Made by a program: the position numbers and the translations under genes. Positions 60,151 through 64,000 of a DNA stretch of 64,000 nucleotides are shown one piece after another. The DNA is taken from the NCBI GenBank assembly GCA_036000105.1, contig DASYGE010000012.1, positions 62,001 through 126,000 of the forward strand, in the 5' to 3' direction. Within the stretch, counting starts at the first letter, position 1. Every line of letters starts with the position of its first letter. Below the pieces are notes generated by a model. That model was not told the DNA's origin and did no database searches. It saw only the letters and a list, made by a program, of their open reading frames with translations. Origin of the DNA: DASUBN01 sp036000105. GTDB taxonomy: Bacteria; Pseudomonadota; Gammaproteobacteria; Natronospirales; REEB76.

Positions 60151-60873
60151 ATGTCCGCCAAGCAACAGCTCCTGCTCCTCAGCAGCTCCCTCACACCCGG
60201 CGGCGGATTCCTGGAGCATGCCCGCGGCTTCATCCGCGAACTCTTAGGCACCAAGGTGCGCCGCGTGCTATTCATCCCTTATGCGGGAGTGAGCCGCAGC
60301 TATACCGAGATGACCGAACGGACCACGGCGGCGTTCGCCGAGATGGGTTATGAACTGGAGAGCCTGCATACGAGCAAGGACTCCGCGGCCACACTGCGCA
60401 CGGCTGAAGCGGTGGCGGTCTCGGGGGGCAACACCTTCCGGCTCTTGTCCATCATGCAGAGCCTAAGGCTGCTTGACCCCCTGCGGGAGCGGGTCCAGGG
60501 CGGCGTACCTTATATAGGGTGGAGCGCCGGCAGCAACTTGGCCTGCCCCACCATCCGCACCACCAACGACATGCCCATCGTCTGGCCGGAGAGCTGCGAC
60601 GCCCTCAGTCTCGTACCCTTCCAGATCAACCCCCACTACACCGAACTCTTGCCGCCGGAACACAAGGGAGAGACCCGCGACGACCGTCTGCAGGAATTCA
60701 TGCGTCTCAACCCCGGGATGCCGGTGCTGGGCCTACGGGAAGGTACGGGGTTGCGGGTCCAGGGCGCGAGCATCACGCTCCTCGGCGGGCAGAGCGCCAA
60801 GCTGTTCCACAACGGCACGAGCCGGGAGCTCTACCCGGAAGAGTCCCTGGAGTTCCTCCTGCAACGCGCCTGA
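60151..60873 (+). CDS. pepE: Dipeptidase E
   Basis: A 240-residue peptidase of family S51 that splits Asp-X dipeptides. The nucleophile elbow is YIGWSAGSNLACPTIRTTNDMP, with LVPFQINPHYTE containing the conserved His region. VSGGNTFRLL is also typical. ATG 60151 has AGGAA 5 nt upstream; a GTG at 60148 is less likely. It is divergent from the M48 protease gene. Confidence 0.93.
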   Translation: MSAKQQLLLLSSSLTPGGGFLEHARGFIRELLGTKVRRVLFIPYAGVSRSYTEMTERTTAAFAEMGYELESLHTSKDSAATLRTAEAVAVSGGNTFRLLSIMQSLRLLDPLRERVQGGVPYIGWSAGSNLACPTIRTTNDMPIVWPESCDALSLVPFQINPHYTELLPPEHKGETRDDRLQEFMRLNPGMPVLGLREGTGLRVQGASITLLGGQSAKLFHNGTSRELYPEESLEFLLQRA

Positions 60874-60900
60874 CTCTCCCGCCTTAGGCTGCGGGGCCGC

Positions 60901-60906
60901 TATAAT
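60901..60906 (+). promoter_or_regulatory. Predicted -10 box of the THX gene
   Basis: TATAAT, an exact match, 39 bp before the ATG and just after pepE. AAAGGGAG gives a strong ribosome binding site at 60931-60938. No clear -35 was found. Confidence 0.55.
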
Positions 60907-60944
60907 GCGTGCTCATCCGCACATCCTTCAAAAGGGAGAATTCC

Positions 60945-61085
60945 ATGGGTCAAGGTGATCGCAAGTCGCGCAAGGGCAAGATCTGGCGCGGCAGCTACGG
61001 CAACACCCGCCCACACAAGCCTGCCAAGAAGAGCGCTGCCGCCATGGGCGCCAGCGGTCTCGCGGCCAGGAAGAAAAAGAAGTAA
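60945..61085 (+). CDS. Small 30S ribosomal protein THX
   Basis: A 46-residue, very basic protein (MGQGDRKSRKGKIWRGSYG, then NTRPHKPAKKSAAAM) with a C-terminal KKKK. GDRKSRKGKIxxGSYGxxRP is the recognised pattern of bacterial ribosomal small-subunit protein THX, which sits in the head of the 30S subunit. AAAGGGAG lies 6 nt before the ATG. Confidence 0.9.
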   Translation: MGQGDRKSRKGKIWRGSYGNTRPHKPAKKSAAAMGASGLAARKKKK

Positions 61086-61183
61086 CCACGCCGTGCCGGC
61101 ACCCGCTTCCCGCATATGTCCCTTCAAGGTGACGCGGACGGCGGGGCGCGCTAGAGTTTTCGGCATCGCATCAGGAGTGTGCC

Positions 61184-61654
61184 ATGAATCACCGCCTCTC
61201 CATCAGCATCCCGGCTCTCTGCGCCGGCCTCTGCATGCTGCTCGCGGCCTGCAGCAGCGATCCACTGATGCAACCGAAGGACGCCACCGTGCTGCCCTCG
61301 GGCGTCGCCTACACGGTGTTGCAAGCCGGCAAAGGCGATGAGCATCCGGCGCTCACGGACAACGTGACGGTGAACTACACCCTGTGGCAGCCTGCTCAGA
61401 CGGATCCCGTCGCGGTACCCGCCAAGAAACTCGAGAGCACCATCGACGCGAACGGCGTCGCTACACCCGCCACCTTCCCTCTCGGCAAGCTCATCAAGGG
61501 TTGGCAGCAGATGACCCCGCTCATGACCGCAGGCGAGAAAGTGCGGGTGTGGATACCGTCGGACCTCGCCTACGGCGATCACCCGACCCGGGCCGATCAT
61601 CCGCCCGCGGGCCCGCTGATCTTCGAGATCGAACTCATCTCCATCAGCCACTGA
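61184..61654 (+). CDS. FKBP-type peptidyl-prolyl isomerase lipoprotein
   Basis: A 156-residue lipoprotein (lipobox LAAC near Cys23). The FKBP domain reads VLPSGVAYTVLQAGKGDEHPAL, NVTVNYTLWQ, FPLGKLIKGWQQMTPLMTAGEKVRVWIPSDLAYG and PLIFEIELISI; the usual aromatic active-site residues are partly replaced, and the first strand has an insertion. It probably assists folding in the periplasm. It is 7 bp upstream of the DUF4156 gene. Confidence 0.88.
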   Translation: MNHRLSISIPALCAGLCMLLAACSSDPLMQPKDATVLPSGVAYTVLQAGKGDEHPALTDNVTVNYTLWQPAQTDPVAVPAKKLESTIDANGVATPATFPLGKLIKGWQQMTPLMTAGEKVRVWIPSDLAYGDHPTRADHPPAGPLIFEIELISISH

Positions 61655-61661
61655 ACGGACC

Positions 61662-62078
61662 ATGCGCTATCTCACTGCCTTGGGTCTCCTCGCCGCCGCC
61701 CTCATGGGCGGCTGCACCTGGGTCACGCCCAGCCCCGAGGCTGTGGGCAAGAAGATCGCGGTGGTGAACGGGGCGGACGTGGCCAGCTGCAAGCTCATAT
61801 CGAGAGCGGACCTGAGCGTGCCGGAGAAGCTCGGCACCCTGCAGCGGGTACCCGAAGACATGCAGAACGACCTGCAGACCCTCGCCAAGAACCAGGCGGC
61901 CAGCGCCGGCGATGACACCGTGGCGCCGCTGTCCAATCAGGTTGGCGGCAAGCAGACGTGGGGTCTCTATATGTGCGGCCCTGGAGCCGCCTCTGCGGCG
62001 GCCATGCCTGCGGCATCTGCGGCCGCGCCCGCAGCAAGCACAGGCGTCAAGACGCTCCCTTATACCCCGCCCCGCTAG
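61662..62078 (+). CDS. DUF4156 lipoprotein
   Basis: A 138-residue lipoprotein (lipobox MGGC near Cys18). The domain GADVASCKLISRADLSVP, then two further conserved segments ending GLYMCGP, matches DUF4156, with a conserved Cys pair likely forming a disulfide. An Ala-rich tail (about 106-127) is low complexity. Function unknown. It follows the FKBP gene closely and is probably in the same operon. Confidence 0.82.
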   Translation: MRYLTALGLLAAALMGGCTWVTPSPEAVGKKIAVVNGADVASCKLISRADLSVPEKLGTLQRVPEDMQNDLQTLAKNQAASAGDDTVAPLSNQVGGKQTWGLYMCGPGAASAAAMPAASAAAPAASTGVKTLPYTPPR

Positions 62079-62087
62079 ACGCTCTTC

Positions 62088-63851
62088 TTAAGAGTGGCCT
62101 GACAACGCTTCCTTGAGAGGCGCCAGTTCTTTTTCGTACTGTCTCCAGCGACCCACGGAACTCGTATAGATGGGCTGGCGAACCTGGGCAAGGCTCGCGG
62201 TACGCACCGGCCGCGCTGCTGCATGGAAGCTCAAGCAGGCATCGTCCCAGGGCAGGCCGCAGTATTCCACCAGCCGCCGCGCGCCGCCTTCGAGGTCCTC
62301 CACCAGATCCTCATAGACGACTTCCAGCACCGCGCCCTCCGGCAGGAGTCGGCGCCAGCCGGCCATGAGTTCCTGGTACATGCGATGGAACCGCCCCAAT
62401 TCCTTGAGGTCGTAGCTGAAGGGATGGCCGGTGGTGAACAGTTTTGTATAGCAGGATAGGCAAGTGTCCAGGGGTTCGCGCAGGCAATGGATGATGCGTG
62501 CGTTCGGATAGAGGAGACGCATCAGCCCCAGGAACACCATGTTGCCGGGGAGTTTGTTGGTCACACGCAGGGCCCCGGGGGCCATCTCATCGAGGTAACG
62601 GCTGTAGCGCGCGGCGATGCGCTTGAACGCCGCACCTCCCAACCCGGCGATCTGACGCGGCAACGCATCATCGGTATTATCCGGCGGCAACTCTTCCCGC
62701 AGGCAGTTACGCAGGGCATGGGTCTCGCCGACGCCGTACACCTTGGGATGGCTGGCGAGGATCTGCTCCACCAGGCTCGTGCCCGAGCGCGGCATGCCCA
62801 CGATGAACACCGGCCGCTCATCGCCATGCCCCAGACCATGGCCCGACATGGCGGTATAGCTGTCGATGAAACCCACGCAGAATTGCGCCTGACGCGTCTC
62901 GTCGTAATGGATGCTCGCCCGCTTCAGCCGGTTACCCTCCAGGAAATGGCGGAAAGCCCGCGGATAGTCTCTCTCGGTCTCCCACACCCGGCCTAAGGTG
63001 AACTGCAGGGATATTGCGGCTTCCGGCGGCAGTGCCGCCGTCTGTCCTGCGAGCGCCATGAGCGCCGGCCAGAGCGGATCTTTGGGACCGAGCCGCGCTA
63101 CACCCACGAGATTGTGGAAGGCCCCCGCATAGTCCGGCTTCAGGCTGAGCGACCGGCGATAATGCTGCTCGGCTCTGCTGAGATCGCCGCCCATGGCGAG
63201 CACGTTGCCAAGACCGTTCTCCGCCTCAGGCGAATCCGGAGCAAGCTCGAACGCCCGGGCGTGACAACGCTGCGCTTCCTCGAACTCTCCCGCTTCCCGG
63301 AGTGCCATACCCAGAGCCTGCAAGCGCTCCGGATCCTGCCAGGCGGCGGCGGCGGCGTTGCGGTAAGCCGCGAGTGCGTCTTTGGCGCGGGCCAGTTGCA
63401 CCAGTGACTGGCCGCTGGCGAACCAGGCAGTGTAATTGCCTGCATCCAGCTTGAGGGCCCCACCGAAAGCAGCCAGCGCACGCGGGTGATCGACCTCCGC
63501 CGCATACAGGAGACCCAGGTTGATATAGGTATCCAGGTGGTCGGGCTTGAGGGCCAGGGCTTCCCTATATAGATGCTCGGCGTCTCGGGTCTTGCCCAGC
63601 TGGTTCAGCGCGCCCGCGAGGTTGCTGCGGTACTGATGGTTGGCGGGCTGGAGCGCGAGCGAGCGCTCCATGAGCGGCAGAGCGGCGACAGTCTGACCGC
63701 GCTGATGCAGCAGCAGCCCCAAGAAATGAGTGGCGTCAGGATGATCGGGTGAGGCGGCGAGTACCGCGCGGTAATCCCGCTCGGCTTCCGTGAGGTCACC
63801 CCGCTGATGCGTAGCGACGGCCCTGAGCATGAGAGTCTGGGGATCTTGCAT
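62088..63851 (-). CDS. TPR-repeat sulfotransferase
   Basis: A 587-residue protein. Residues about 5-260 are seven or so TPR repeats (for example ANHQYRSNLAGALNQLGKTRDAEHLY and its successors). From about 330 it is a sulfotransferase: the PAPS 5'-phosphosulfate loop PVFIVGMPRSGTSLVEQIL, and the 3'-phosphate region RIIHCLREPLDTCLSCYTKLF. The acceptor is unknown; the TPR part likely binds a partner or peptide. ATG 63851 is preferred over a TTG 39 bp upstream. The upstream DNA is very AT-rich, which may indicate transfer or silencing. Confidence 0.88.
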   Translation of the reverse strand: MQDPQTLMLRAVATHQRGDLTEAERDYRAVLAASPDHPDATHFLGLLLHQRGQTVAALPLMERSLALQPANHQYRSNLAGALNQLGKTRDAEHLYREALALKPDHLDTYINLGLLYAAEVDHPRALAAFGGALKLDAGNYTAWFASGQSLVQLARAKDALAAYRNAAAAAWQDPERLQALGMALREAGEFEEAQRCHARAFELAPDSPEAENGLGNVLAMGGDLSRAEQHYRRSLSLKPDYAGAFHNLVGVARLGPKDPLWPALMALAGQTAALPPEAAISLQFTLGRVWETERDYPRAFRHFLEGNRLKRASIHYDETRQAQFCVGFIDSYTAMSGHGLGHGDERPVFIVGMPRSGTSLVEQILASHPKVYGVGETHALRNCLREELPPDNTDDALPRQIAGLGGAAFKRIAARYSRYLDEMAPGALRVTNKLPGNMVFLGLMRLLYPNARIIHCLREPLDTCLSCYTKLFTTGHPFSYDLKELGRFHRMYQELMAGWRRLLPEGAVLEVVYEDLVEDLEGGARRLVEYCGLPWDDACLSFHAAARPVRTASLAQVRQPIYTSSVGRWRQYEKELAPLKEALSGHS

Positions 63852-64000
63852 CTGTCGCCTATGTCCTACAAAGCTCGTCAAACCGAACAATAAGTAATAT
63901 ATTTAAATTTTATCAATTAAATCATATAGTTAATAAAAAACTGTCCGTCAGTACATTTTGAAATATTTTCTGGATTCGCTCTTTTACAACATCGTTGGGC
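63852..64000. other. AT-rich upstream region at the window edge
   Basis: From about 63885 to 63965 the sequence is largely A and T (ATATATTTAAATTTTATCAA), far from the GC-rich average of the window. It should hold the promoter of the sulfotransferase gene. The next gene is not visible. Confidence 0.5.

Noticed and set aside
60160..61100. tRNA or small RNA between pepE and the FKBP gene
   Set aside because: The gap is filled by the 46-residue THX gene; no cloverleaf could be drawn.

Overview
The window is GC-rich chromosomal DNA of a gammaproteobacterium. The class call rests on gene order: ftsY-ftsE-ftsX-rpoH, bioB-F-H-C-D beside comF, ubiA-ubiC-recG-ridA-spoT-rpoZ-gmk-yicC, and mrcA divergent from pilMNOPQ-aroK-aroB. 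I cannot name the genus. A Nevskiales-, Steroidobacter- or Xanthomonas-like lineage would fit, but this is inference. No tRNA, rRNA, CRISPR array, complete insertion sequence or prophage was seen.

Layout. Positions 1-4.5 kb hold the end of a BtuB-like TonB-dependent receptor, a gamma-glutamyltransferase, a YfhL-type ferredoxin, coaD and rsmD. A large VolA-type lipase lipoprotein follows (4.5-6.8 kb). Then come ftsY/ftsE/ftsX and rpoH (6.9-10.5 kb); rpoH sits behind a perfect CIRCE operator. The segment 11.2-19.5 kb encodes a caa3-type cytochrome c oxidase with its heme A synthesis and copper assembly factors. The segment 19.8-24.3 kb is the biotin operon bioBFHCD with a probable BirA operator. 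An accessory stretch (24.4-28.0 kb) carries an orphan coiled-coil/winged-helix-like gene, a 47-residue protein between two terminators, a SnoaL-like protein, an AraC regulator, an ArsR-AHSA1 pair and a DUF1801 protein. It separates bioB from comF.

The segment 28-37.2 kb carries comF, ubiquinone genes, recG, ridA, spoT, rpoZ, gmk and yicC. The segment 37.3-40.9 kb has a PP2C phosphatase, rph, rdgB, hemW and rof. A non-coding stretch with DnaA-box-like sites lies before rpmE and gltA (40.9-43.1 kb). mrcA and the pilMNOPQ type IV pilus operon follow, with an Ig-like lipoprotein inserted before aroK/aroB (44-55 kb). Next are dgt, a second decayed dgt tail, pyrF and hemE. The right end has an M48 protease, pepE, ribosomal protein THX, two small lipoproteins and a TPR-sulfotransferase.

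The most unusual signals are these: CIRCE control of the sigma-32 gene; a diverged duplicate of the dgt 3' end that looks like the scar of an integrative element; small hairpin-rich dispersed repeats whose outer arms copy the flanking gene end; the DnaA-box cluster; and the lipoprotein between pilQ and aroK. Most genes are ordinary housekeeping genes. All functional calls come from reading motifs by eye; no database search was run.
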